Assembly (NCBI RefSeq): GCF_947503375.1
Contig: NZ_CANNDQ010000001.1
Span: 186,001 to 250,000, forward strand
Length of the DNA stretch: 64,000 nt
Direction: 5' to 3'
From: an uncultured Psychroserpens sp.
Lineage (GTDB): Bacteria; Bacteroidota; Bacteroidia; Flavobacteriales; Flavobacteriaceae
Part shown: in pieces, positions 42,600 to 51,081 of the stretch
Position numbering within the stretch: position 1 is the first letter of the stretch
How the letters are laid out: the number at the start of each line of letters is the position of its first letter
Notes under the pieces: generated by a model
Seen by the model: only the letters and a program-made list of their open reading frames with translations
Database searches by the model: none
Told to the model about the DNA's origin: nothing
Position numbers and translations under genes: made by a program

Positions 42600-45590
42600 T
42601 TATTTCTTCTTTCTAAAAAGCTTGGAAATATGTGTTTTTATTGAATGAGGACTAATTAATTCATCACTATTATATTCAGTAACTACTCTAATTCCTTTAA
42701 TCATTTCTTCTCTGGGCTTTTGAGGTTTTATATAGTCATCTAAAAGTTCCGCAAGCTGCTCTGGTAGAATGAAACGAATACATGATAGTTGTGCTTTGTT
42801 TATCCTCTGAGATGCCAGTTTTTCAATATCATCTAAATGATTTTTACGCTTTGAAACCACAACTACAAGATTGTATTTTTCTTTAAGGCACTTTTTGATG
42901 TTTTGAATTTCATAAGATGGACTGTTGGTTTCTGAAACCTCAAAAGCAATTTTTATGTCATCATTACTTAAGACAACGTCTATTCTTCCTCCATCGGATG
43001 TTGGATGTTCAATGACACCTATATAATTCCGATCTTGACCCATCTTTATAATAAGGTTCTGAAGGTAACGATGTGCTTTTAATTCTAATGATATTAGTTC
43101 ACTTTCCTTAATCTGTTTTTTCGCCTCTTCGGTTATGACTTTTGAAGTGATTTCTTTAACGTCACTGCTTTGAGTTCTTGGTCTTACTTTTTTGGGGTTT
43201 TGTTTTGTTTCTTTATTGCTAAATAATCTAAAACGTTCACGTATGATTTCTTCTACTTCTCCCTTAGCTTTGGCAAATTGATCTCTAGAATTTTTTATAA
43301 TTTCTTTTTTTACTACTTCTGCTCTCTTCTGATCATATTCGGGCAGCTTCATTGTCTTTATATTAAAATCATTATCACTACCACCTAGCTTCACAATAGC
43401 TTGACCAATACTCAAAGTTGTCAAGTCTGAAGCATCGAAATATGAAAAACCAGACTCTAACCTCTTAGCATCATTATCTCCTAATCGGAAACAAATTCTA
43501 ATATATGGATTAGCTATGACTGAATTGAGAATTTGAGGGTCAGAGATCTGACTAAGTTCTTGGTGTACCAAAACAAGTCCAAGACCATATTTTCTAGCGC
43601 CACTTAGAATAGACAAAATGCTTGGTGTAATCATGTTTTGAAATTCATCTAAATATATATAATAAGGATCTCGTTCTGACTTTGGTATAGATTGTCTACC
43701 TTGGATGACTTGATTGAACTTAGAAAGAAAAATGGACCCTAATAAAAAGCAGTTCTGCTCACCTATCAATCCTTGAGATAGCTTAATCAAGACAATCTTC
43801 TTTGAGTTCACACAATCGTTAAAATCTATACCTTCATTTTGACAAAACATATTTCTAATAATACGTGGTCTTAAAAATGTATCTATCCTTGTTAGTAATG
43901 GTGCGATTCCCTTTCTCACCATTTGATACTCATGCTCCCAATAATACAATATTGAAGGTTCATCGATGTCTTTTAGATATTCATTTCGAAAACCATCTTC
44001 AATCAAAAATCGTTTTAAATCTAACAATGTCCCTTTTCTATTACCTTCAAGAAATACTGCAATAGCTTGACTAAACACTGCGTTAATGTTATCTCCCCAT
44101 GTAGTTGAGAACTTTTTAAATGATGATACTAAATCAGAACTTAATACGATTTTTTCAATCTCTGATGAAGCACTAAGAATATTGAATCCAATTGGATAAT
44201 CAATATCTGAAGGATCAATGACAATAACATCATGTTTTCTTTTCTCAGGAATGCGTAATAAAATATCTTCAACAACATCTCCATGAGGATCAAAAATTGC
44301 ACAGCCGTTACCAAAAGCTATGTCCTCTAAAACCAAATTGACTAACAATGTGGATTTCCCAACTCCCGTTGAACCTATAATATGAGTATGACTCAAACGA
44401 GAAATGTCACTTAAGCTTACTTCGTGCTTTTCGTTATTGTGAGTATTTAGTCCAATGCTATACTTCTGTTGTTTTGCCTCACATGGTAATAGCTTGGACT
44501 TTCCATGGTTGATTCTCAACTTATGAGAAACAATTGTCTTATTTGGATAATGGACAAAAGTCGATAATTCTTTACTGTTTAATACAAAGCCTAACCGATT
44601 GCTCTGTCTGTGAAGAAGATTATATAGATGAAAATCGTAATCGTATCCTTTATTTGACAATGGAATGAGTTTATTAAACTCTGAAGCTGAGATGCTAGTT
44701 ATACTTTTAATAAAATCTCTAGCGAGGTCTGAACTTCTACTATTACTCTCTCCTTGTGTAGCAACTCTCAATACAACACTAAATAAAGGCGTAGATGTTT
44801 TTTCTTTTGCACAAAACGTCATTTCTGGAGCATCAGCAAAAAAAGAGCCTCCTTTTCCATCGCTAACTGCTATGGGAATATCTTTGGCTAGTGGAGATGA
44901 TATTCCTTTAAATATGATTTGAAATATTGCTACTTCGTCTCCTTTCAATATATCAAAAACTGCAAGTATTGAGGTTAGCGAGTCCAGTTCATATGAACTG
45001 GATGTATTAAGGGGTCTGACAAACTCTTCACTCAAACCAAAATCAGCAATTGCAATGTCTTTACCAAAATCAAATTTAAATTCTTTTGGTTTAAACCTTT
45101 TGAGTATTACATCTGGGAAATATGCGATTAATTGGGATCGAACCCTATCACAATCTGTGTAGTCGCAAACTATTTGAATATCTATTGAATCACTATTCCC
45201 TACTATTTCAAATGAAATTGAATGCTCGGTGAAGGTGAGCATATTCAAAAACTCAATATTTCGTAATTGATTTATCTCTTGATTTCTTTCAAAAAACAAT
45301 CTGAATCCAACAAGAGAAGAAGGTTCAGAAATATAATGTGGTTTGATCGCTTTAAATGAAACTGGCTCTGGTTCCTCTGGTTTTTTTGGTACTACAAAAA
45401 GCTGCAATGCTTGAGATAATAAAGAAGGTGCTTTCCCATCATCGACTATATTATTTTTTGGAGAAACAAATGAGTTGATAGATCGATATGGGACTTCAAT
45501 ATCTACAGGCTCATCAAAAAGGTAATATCCACGGTATAGGTATTCCCATTGATAAAATTGAATAGTGGCTAGTTCACTTGGAGAATACAT
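42600..45590 (-). CDS. Conjugation-type (VirD4/HerA-like) ATPase with nuclease-like C-terminal domain
   Basis: 996 residues. The middle is a DNA-pumping ATPase: Walker A GSTGVGKST (406-414), CAIFDPHGDVVEDIL, Walker B YLDEFQNM (Asp648-Glu649), and LVLVHQELSQI and NSVIANPYIRICFR. These are the marks of type IV secretion coupling or HerA-like proteins. The N-terminal 380 residues match the unnamed domain that precedes this ATPase in many mobile elements. After a linker (about 760-830) comes a small domain with GGRIDVVLSND and FEVSETN (Asp871, Glu884, Ser886), resembling a PD-(D/E)xK nuclease or its inactive relative. It could mobilise the island's DNA; no relaxase is seen nearby. Confidence 0.85.
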   Translation of the reverse strand: MYSPSELATIQFYQWEYLYRGYYLFDEPVDIEVPYRSINSFVSPKNNIVDDGKAPSLLSQALQLFVVPKKPEEPEPVSFKAIKPHYISEPSSLVGFRLFFERNQEINQLRNIEFLNMLTFTEHSISFEIVGNSDSIDIQIVCDYTDCDRVRSQLIAYFPDVILKRFKPKEFKFDFGKDIAIADFGLSEEFVRPLNTSSSYELDSLTSILAVFDILKGDEVAIFQIIFKGISSPLAKDIPIAVSDGKGGSFFADAPEMTFCAKEKTSTPLFSVVLRVATQGESNSRSSDLARDFIKSITSISASEFNKLIPLSNKGYDYDFHLYNLLHRQSNRLGFVLNSKELSTFVHYPNKTIVSHKLRINHGKSKLLPCEAKQQKYSIGLNTHNNEKHEVSLSDISRLSHTHIIGSTGVGKSTLLVNLVLEDIAFGNGCAIFDPHGDVVEDILLRIPEKRKHDVIVIDPSDIDYPIGFNILSASSEIEKIVLSSDLVSSFKKFSTTWGDNINAVFSQAIAVFLEGNRKGTLLDLKRFLIEDGFRNEYLKDIDEPSILYYWEHEYQMVRKGIAPLLTRIDTFLRPRIIRNMFCQNEGIDFNDCVNSKKIVLIKLSQGLIGEQNCFLLGSIFLSKFNQVIQGRQSIPKSERDPYYIYLDEFQNMITPSILSILSGARKYGLGLVLVHQELSQISDPQILNSVIANPYIRICFRLGDNDAKRLESGFSYFDASDLTTLSIGQAIVKLGGSDNDFNIKTMKLPEYDQKRAEVVKKEIIKNSRDQFAKAKGEVEEIIRERFRLFSNKETKQNPKKVRPRTQSSDVKEITSKVITEEAKKQIKESELISLELKAHRYLQNLIIKMGQDRNYIGVIEHPTSDGGRIDVVLSNDDIKIAFEVSETNSPSYEIQNIKKCLKEKYNLVVVVSKRKNHLDDIEKLASQRINKAQLSCIRFILPEQLAELLDDYIKPQKPREEMIKGIRVVTEYNSDELISPHSIKTHISKLFRKKK

Positions 45591-45594
45591 ACTC

Positions 45595-46182
45595 CTAACG
45601 TGTGAAAATATCGTTTAGAATTGGCTTGCGATCATTTTCTGATATTGCACGTATTCCTTTATCCTTAGTGATTTCATCAATAACCTTCAAAACTGATGAT
45701 TGTGCATAGGTCATAAACATACTAGCCGTATCTATTTTGTAATACGTCACAGGAAACAATTTTCTCGTTAACCAACCTCCAATAAATGGGATTTTTGAAA
45801 TAATAATTTGCAAAACAGAATTCTTATAGAGTAACCACCATGAAACAAAAAACCCTTTCCCAAAAGGTGCTGCACAAATATCATATTGATACTCTTTCCA
45901 TTTTACGCGTATATATCTTCTTCTTTGTGAAAACATACTCCCTTCATAAAGTGAAACATCATTAGCGTTGATGCCACTTACGCCTTGACTCAGCAATTCT
46001 TTTTTGAATAACTGGTAAAAATCCTCTGTGGAATAATTAAAATCCTCAATCAAAGTATTCCAATTAGAATGATAATACTTTAATGTTTTTGTGAAAATGA
46101 ATTTTAGGATAACAAAACTGATTAATCCATATAAAATGTAGATTAGGTATTGTGTAAAATAAAAGAAAAACTCATTCATCAT
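45595..46182 (-). CDS. Membrane protein of unknown function, partner of the ATPase
   Basis: 195 residues. One or two hydrophobic helices at 8-29, then a soluble region (YYHSNWNTLIEDFNYSTEDFYQLF ... RRRYIRVKWKEYQYDICAAPFGKGFFVSWWLL) and another hydrophobic stretch near 125-145 (IIISKIPFIGGWL). It ends in helices (SVLKVIDEITKDKG). I do not recognise the family with certainty. It starts two bases after the preceding gene and stops four bases before the ATPase gene, so the two are surely co-translated; it may anchor the ATPase to the membrane. Confidence 0.65.
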   Translation of the reverse strand: MMNEFFFYFTQYLIYILYGLISFVILKFIFTKTLKYYHSNWNTLIEDFNYSTEDFYQLFKKELLSQGVSGINANDVSLYEGSMFSQRRRYIRVKWKEYQYDICAAPFGKGFFVSWWLLYKNSVLQIIISKIPFIGGWLTRKLFPVTYYKIDTASMFMTYAQSSVLKVIDEITKDKGIRAISENDRKPILNDIFTR

Positions 46183-46184
46183 AT

Positions 46185-46646
46185 TTACTTTTTAATGAAT
46201 AATTTTGACCATTGTTTATTATCACTTTTTATATGTATCAAGTAAATTCCACTTAAAAACCTACTAACATCAATAGATATTGAGTTTTCAACAATTTGGG
46301 CATTATGATCTAAGATCATTTTCCCATCAACGTCAAACAATTGAATCTCTAATTGATTAGACACTAGTTCAGTAGGCATTTGAATATTCAAAATTTTATT
46401 AGTTGGATTTGGATATACGATTATTCGGTTTTTTAGTACCTCTTCATCTAAACTTAAGGTTTCAATATTCAGTTGTGTTCGATTCCCTAAATTATCGTAG
46501 ACATAATCATGTGTTGAGCCATCATTAAAAACAACCTGAACCAAACGGTTCAAGTTGTCATAACTGTAAGTTGTTGTTTCTTGTTGTAATTGAGCATTAG
46601 CTGAAATGCCAAATAGTATTAATAAGTATTTAATTTTTGTTTTCAT
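46185..46646 (-). CDS. Mini YD-repeat protein with type A T9SS sorting tail
   Basis: 153 residues. A signal peptide (KYLLILFGISANAQ) is followed by barely two YD repeats (YSYDNLNRLVQVVFNDGS, DYVYDNLGNRTQLN). Then comes a complete type A sorting domain (NRIIVYPNPTNKILNIQMP ... SGIYLIHIKSD, KLFIKK), the signal by which Bacteroidota export proteins through the type IX system and anchor them at the surface. It looks like the very tail of an Rhs protein made free-standing. It overlaps the upstream membrane gene by 17 bases and lies two bases before the next gene, in one operon with the toxin. Confidence 0.82.
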   Translation of the reverse strand: MKTKIKYLLILFGISANAQLQQETTTYSYDNLNRLVQVVFNDGSTHDYVYDNLGNRTQLNIETLSLDEEVLKNRIIVYPNPTNKILNIQMPTELVSNQLEIQLFDVDGKMILDHNAQIVENSISIDVSRFLSGIYLIHIKSDNKQWSKLFIKK

Positions 46647-47055
46647 AAGTACGAAATTTTAAACGTATTGGGAGTCTATATAAAGTAATTAGAAATATTG
46701 ATATGATGGTAAATGATTTAAGAAATACAAGAATAACGGGCAACTCAAAATATTTGGGCATCAAACCTAAACTATACTGTATAAGATTTAAACTTTCATA
46801 AGTTATATATAAACTGATCAAATTTTTAATAAAACCTAAACGATAATTCTTAAATTTGCTTTTGAACATGAGAATAATTTTAATCAATAACAAAAGAATC
46901 ACAATTTGTAAAAAATATCTTAAGAATAGATCATTTTTAAATTCAATTCTCACCATCATTTCTGCACTCAATATTATCAATTGAAAAAATAATAATCGTA
47001 AAAAATTAATATCTAACTTCAAGTTGCGTAACATCTTGTTCTTTAATAAAATCAT
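46630..47055 (-). CDS. Four-helix membrane protein, candidate immunity to the Rhs toxin
   Basis: 141 residues from ATG 47055 (or 134 from 47034). Four hydrophobic segments (about 17-35, 42-62, 75-95 and 108-128), with basic ends, and no other motif. It starts inside the 3' end of the Rhs toxin gene, overlapping it by up to 50 bases, and its own end overlaps the next gene. A small gene directly behind a polymorphic toxin domain is usually its immunity gene, and a membrane or periplasmic protein fits a toxin that acts on peptidoglycan. That role is inference from position. Confidence 0.6.
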   Translation of the reverse strand: MILLKNKMLRNLKLDINFLRLLFFQLIILSAEMMVRIEFKNDLFLRYFLQIVILLLLIKIILMFKSKFKNYRLGFIKNLISLYITYESLNLIQYSLGLMPKYFELPVILVFLKSFTIISIFLITLYRLPIRLKFRTYENKN

Positions 47056-50000
47056 ATATAATTCCTATGTTTTGACCCGTATCAATACAGCCTGCTGAAC
47101 CATTAATTAAACCACCATGTAGATAAAAATTATTTCTTCCCCAATTATTATTCCCATCGATTGGTTTAAGCGATATGTTGTAATCTCCCCAGTCCCCGTT
47201 GCGCGGATTAACAATATTTATTAGTTGTCTCCATTTTGGTATGTAATCCCAGTCATTTCCTAAACTGTAAGTTCCTTCTGGAATAGGTCCTAAATTTTTC
47301 AGGCTTTGATACTGAGATTGATTTATATATTTTCCTCTACCTGAGGTTGCAAAAGTTGAATAAATTGTATTCCCTTCTGAATTTAAAACTGATAAGTAGT
47401 TACCATCGTAATATAAACTCTTTACTTCAGAACTACTAGAGGAACAAATATCATATCCCACATAAGCCTTACCACTCGGATCAACACTACTAATCGGATT
47501 ATTATCAGCATAAGGATATAAATTAATATGCCAAATAGGGTCTTCGGATAAGAACCTACCAATTGATGGCTCGTAGTATCGTGCTCGCATATAGTATAAA
47601 TCATTTGTTTCATACTCTACACCATAGATGCCTACATATCTAAATTGGTTAGTATCATTTTCAGGCTCAAAGGTTCTAGTTACTCTTCCAAAATCATCAT
47701 AACGATACTGATGTGTGATGTTACCTAACTCATCTGTCATCATTACCGTACTCCCTCTTATATCACCATGATAGTAGTGTAAATCTCCATTGGGTTGCAT
47801 TCTCGTAAGAAGCATTCCGCTTGGACTATAGACATAATATTGTATAGGGTTGCTGTCCTCATCTAATTCAACGAGTATATTATCTAACCTAACATCTCTA
47901 ATATACTTTGTAGTTTCTCCGTTTCTCACTGCTTCTACACGTTGATTGTAAGCATTATAATCAAAACTAAATGTATTGTCAACATCTGAATAACTTGTTA
48001 ATCGATCATCAATATCAAAGGTATAAGATATGTCTGCTCCTTCGTTTATTGTATTCCCATCGTCATCTAAGTTATAGCTTACTCCACCAGCTGATGTAAT
48101 TTGATTGTTTTCATCGTAACTATAAGAGAAATTAATGGAATTACTGGAATCTCCTGGATTAAAGCCTGGAGGAATTGGAGTGAAGTAGTCATTACTAACG
48201 GTAATATTTCCTCTACTATCTAAAAGGTGAGCACCTGTATACATGACAGAATTTGTATCTAAATTTTCATGTTGAATAAATCTCAATCTACCTGCCTCAT
48301 CATAGTCGTAATTTATTCTAATATTGTTTCCAAGATCAATCCACTTAATTCTATCATCATCGTAATATTCATATTCTGCAATAATATCATTACCACTACC
48401 AACATTTCTATTTAGGGAAACAATCCATATTCTATTTTTGTTGTCATATTGATAATCTACCTCGACATCAATTCCATTAATACTTGGATATAATAAATCT
48501 TCAACTTGATTAGTATCTGTGTAATCATACTCCACATCAAAGCCATGAACTGTAGTTACTTTTTCTAGTAGGTTTAGATTATCATAATCAAACTCCATTG
48601 TTCCATACGCATTGGTAATATCATCAACGAGGTTTCTATTATTATAATCGATGTCTGTAATGGTAGCTGTTTCTTGTAATCGACCATCATTGTCATAGTC
48701 ATAATCAATATCAATGCCTGAAGGTTTGGTGATTTCTTCTAAATACCCTTCATCACCATAATCAAATTGAGTTACTAGATTTCCAAATTGTTCTTCAATC
48801 ACTCGGTCTTCATCGTCATAAGTAAATGATGTCGCAACATTATTGGCATTCATTATTTGTATTAAATTATCATTCTCATCATAATCGTAAGCAGTCACAA
48901 AACCACCCGAGTTAATCATTTGAGTAATATTATCATTATCATCATACTCATATGAAGAAATGAGACCATTATCATCTCTTTCCAAAAGTCGATTTATTCC
49001 ATCGTAAGTAAATGCACTACTGATGTTTTCAGGTGCATTCATTGTTGATACAGCACCATCATTTTCATACGTATAATTTACTGTAATTCCTTCTTGGTTT
49101 GTTTGTGATAATAATTGTCCGTGAGAATCATAAGTGAAAAAAATTGAGTTATTATAAGCGTCTATAATTTCAATGAGGTTCTCATCATTATCGTAAACAA
49201 ATTCTGTGATATTACCTTCTGGATCTGTATATTCTACAAGATTATTATTGTTATCATAATCAAACTCTTGCACAACATCACCATTCTCTTTATCAATTCG
49301 AGTTATGTTTCCATTATTATCGTAATCATATTCAATATCTACTCCATTTAAATTTGTGTCTGTTGGACGTAATACATTAATCCCAGAAGATGGGTAATTG
49401 ATTGTAATTTCATCTGTATCACTTGAATAATCTGTAACTAAACCATTTTCGTTAAATGCATAATCTTCAGTAAACATTCCTCCACTAGGCAATGGTGTTT
49501 GTACTTCAGAAGTCAAGGTATTACTTTCAAAATCAAACTCTATATTAACTTCAATTGGGTCATCATCATTCATTTGATACTGACTCAGTTTTCCATTGAT
49601 ATCGTACTCAGCTTCAATTTGATTTCCTCTTGGTAAATCAATTCTGAACATTAAATATTGTTCATACTCATTATCTTGATAATACTGATAAGTAGTATTG
49701 TTGTTTTTTGCATCCTCAAATGCTACTAAAACTGGATACTGAAAAGCAAAATTTGAATTCACTCCTGAATATTCAAAATGAATATCTCTATTGATTGGAT
49801 CTTCAATTTTTTCAATGAGGTCAGTATCATCCAAATACTCAAATTCTAAACGCTTACCAGATGGAGCAATAACTTCTTCAATACGTCTAGTATCTTCCTC
49901 TTCTGCATTTTCGTATTCTATATTAATTTCATTTCCGTTAGGGTCTTCAATTTCAATGAGATAATAAATATTCCTATCATTGTCTAGCTTTTCAAATCGA

Positions 50001-50950
50001 TAACGAACCTGATTCTTTTTAGTAATATCAATACGATCATTATCCGAATCATCAAACTCATCATAAACACCAAGAGTTACATATTCATTTTCATCTTCAT
50101 TGTATATGTCAATTGTTCCGTCTGGCCAGATAATGTAATAGTAGTCTATTGAGTCTTCACCTACATTGTTTTCTCTTACGATGTAAGCATTATAAGTATG
50201 TGACCATCCTCTTCCAAGTGGTTGAATAGGATAAAAAGATTGAGGCATTTCTACCATTTGAGTACTGTAGAAATGAGAAAAATTTAGATTCATTTTTCTA
50301 TCAGGTATTATGAAACTATTTTTGGCATAGTGATTAAATACACCTTGCTCTATTCCTCTAGAAAACCCTAATGTTGATGAATTGTATATACCAGTTGTAA
50401 AGTAATTATCAATATCTAATAATTCACTCTGAGTAGGGGTCGAAACATTAGCTTCAAGAAATTCAATATAGTCTAATGTATCGCTGAATGGGAGTCCCAA
50501 TTCTGGTTGTAATTGAGACGTATTAGGAAGCATGCCTAATACATAGGCTGTTACAATATGGTCATAATAAATTGTATTCTGGTTGACATCACTGTAAGGT
50601 TCAGAGCCATTTGTAATTAAAGGTACATTAAATGCCTCAATGAGAGCTTTAATAATGCTAGCATGAAATGGTATTTGACCAACATTAAAGTTTTGATCTT
50701 CACGTCTCAAGACTGAAATACCATCTTGAAACTCTAAATAACTTAGCAATCTTGCTTTTTTGCTAAACCCAGAATTTTCGCTAAGATCAACAAAAATATT
50801 TGGAAATGATGCTGCTGGGTAATCATCAGGGTCAGCATTGCTTCCGTATATAGAACTATAAATTGCATTTGTTAATCCTAATTTACTTGTTTGAGCATTA
50901 ATATCAAGTAAAAACAAGATGATAATTAGACTAGTAAAGTAAAATCTCAT
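47006..50950 (-). CDS. Rhs/YD-repeat toxin with Tlde1-like (L,D-transpeptidase) C-terminal domain
   Basis: 1314 residues from ATG 50950, where a signal peptide begins (SLIIILFLLDINAQ); a longer frame reaching 51037 has no such start. The N-terminal 200 residues are unrecognised; then come FSHFYSTQ and LGRGWSHTYNAYI (start of the Rhs shell), over 25 YD repeats (YDYDNNGN type) and the core end RFLSEDPIWHINLYPYADNNPISSVDPSG. The last ~156 residues (1159-1314) are the toxin: SGRGKYIN, GPIPEGTY, GRNNFYLHGG and GSAGCID, with His1278 and Cys1288. This is the pattern of Tlde1/DUF2778 enzymes, which cut or exchange peptidoglycan cross-links. The next gene overlaps its end and is likely immunity. Confidence 0.88.
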   Translation of the reverse strand: MRFYFTSLIIILFLLDINAQTSKLGLTNAIYSSIYGSNADPDDYPAASFPNIFVDLSENSGFSKKARLLSYLEFQDGISVLRREDQNFNVGQIPFHASIIKALIEAFNVPLITNGSEPYSDVNQNTIYYDHIVTAYVLGMLPNTSQLQPELGLPFSDTLDYIEFLEANVSTPTQSELLDIDNYFTTGIYNSSTLGFSRGIEQGVFNHYAKNSFIIPDRKMNLNFSHFYSTQMVEMPQSFYPIQPLGRGWSHTYNAYIVRENNVGEDSIDYYYIIWPDGTIDIYNEDENEYVTLGVYDEFDDSDNDRIDITKKNQVRYRFEKLDNDRNIYYLIEIEDPNGNEINIEYENAEEEDTRRIEEVIAPSGKRLEFEYLDDTDLIEKIEDPINRDIHFEYSGVNSNFAFQYPVLVAFEDAKNNNTTYQYYQDNEYEQYLMFRIDLPRGNQIEAEYDINGKLSQYQMNDDDPIEVNIEFDFESNTLTSEVQTPLPSGGMFTEDYAFNENGLVTDYSSDTDEITINYPSSGINVLRPTDTNLNGVDIEYDYDNNGNITRIDKENGDVVQEFDYDNNNNLVEYTDPEGNITEFVYDNDENLIEIIDAYNNSIFFTYDSHGQLLSQTNQEGITVNYTYENDGAVSTMNAPENISSAFTYDGINRLLERDDNGLISSYEYDDNDNITQMINSGGFVTAYDYDENDNLIQIMNANNVATSFTYDDEDRVIEEQFGNLVTQFDYGDEGYLEEITKPSGIDIDYDYDNDGRLQETATITDIDYNNRNLVDDITNAYGTMEFDYDNLNLLEKVTTVHGFDVEYDYTDTNQVEDLLYPSINGIDVEVDYQYDNKNRIWIVSLNRNVGSGNDIIAEYEYYDDDRIKWIDLGNNIRINYDYDEAGRLRFIQHENLDTNSVMYTGAHLLDSRGNITVSNDYFTPIPPGFNPGDSSNSINFSYSYDENNQITSAGGVSYNLDDDGNTINEGADISYTFDIDDRLTSYSDVDNTFSFDYNAYNQRVEAVRNGETTKYIRDVRLDNILVELDEDSNPIQYYVYSPSGMLLTRMQPNGDLHYYHGDIRGSTVMMTDELGNITHQYRYDDFGRVTRTFEPENDTNQFRYVGIYGVEYETNDLYYMRARYYEPSIGRFLSEDPIWHINLYPYADNNPISSVDPSGKAYVGYDICSSSSSEVKSLYYDGNYLSVLNSEGNTIYSTFATSGRGKYINQSQYQSLKNLGPIPEGTYSLGNDWDYIPKWRQLINIVNPRNGDWGDYNISLKPIDGNNNWGRNNFYLHGGLINGSAGCIDTGQNIGIIYDFIKEQDVTQLEVRY

Positions 50951-50976
50951 GGGTAATAATTTTGAATTACATTTAT

Positions 50977-51008
50977 CAAAACTATGTGTAAAATGAGTCA
51001 AAAACCAA
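50977..51008 (-). promoter_or_regulatory. Candidate promoter of the Rhs-Tlde1 gene
   Basis: On the minus strand TTG (51006-51008) is followed after 21 bases by TAGTTTTG (50977-50984), a perfect TAnnTTTG box, 26 bases before the ATG. A shared 18-base motif lies 22 bases further upstream. Confidence 0.5.
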
Positions 51009-51030
51009 GTTAAATATTCTAATGATTTTG

Positions 51031-51048
51031 ATTTCACCCCTCAGGGTG
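51031..51048 (-). promoter_or_regulatory. Shared operator-like motif upstream of the Rhs-Tlde1 gene
   Basis: Minus strand CACCCTGAGGGGTGAAAT, with a TCACCC-N4-GGGTGA dyad at its core, 80 bases before the Rhs ATG. It matches 16 of 18 bases with the motif at 53092, which lies at a similar distance before the sensor kinase gene and in the same orientation to its gene. Confidence 0.55.
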
Positions 51049-51081
51049 ATTATTAAGGAGTATTTTTCACTATTATAAATT

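Noticed and set aside
47600-50300. YD-repeat DNA periodicity, considered as non-coding satellite
   Set aside because: It is the coding shell of the Rhs protein; the frame is open throughout and the Y/D pattern is the family's hallmark.
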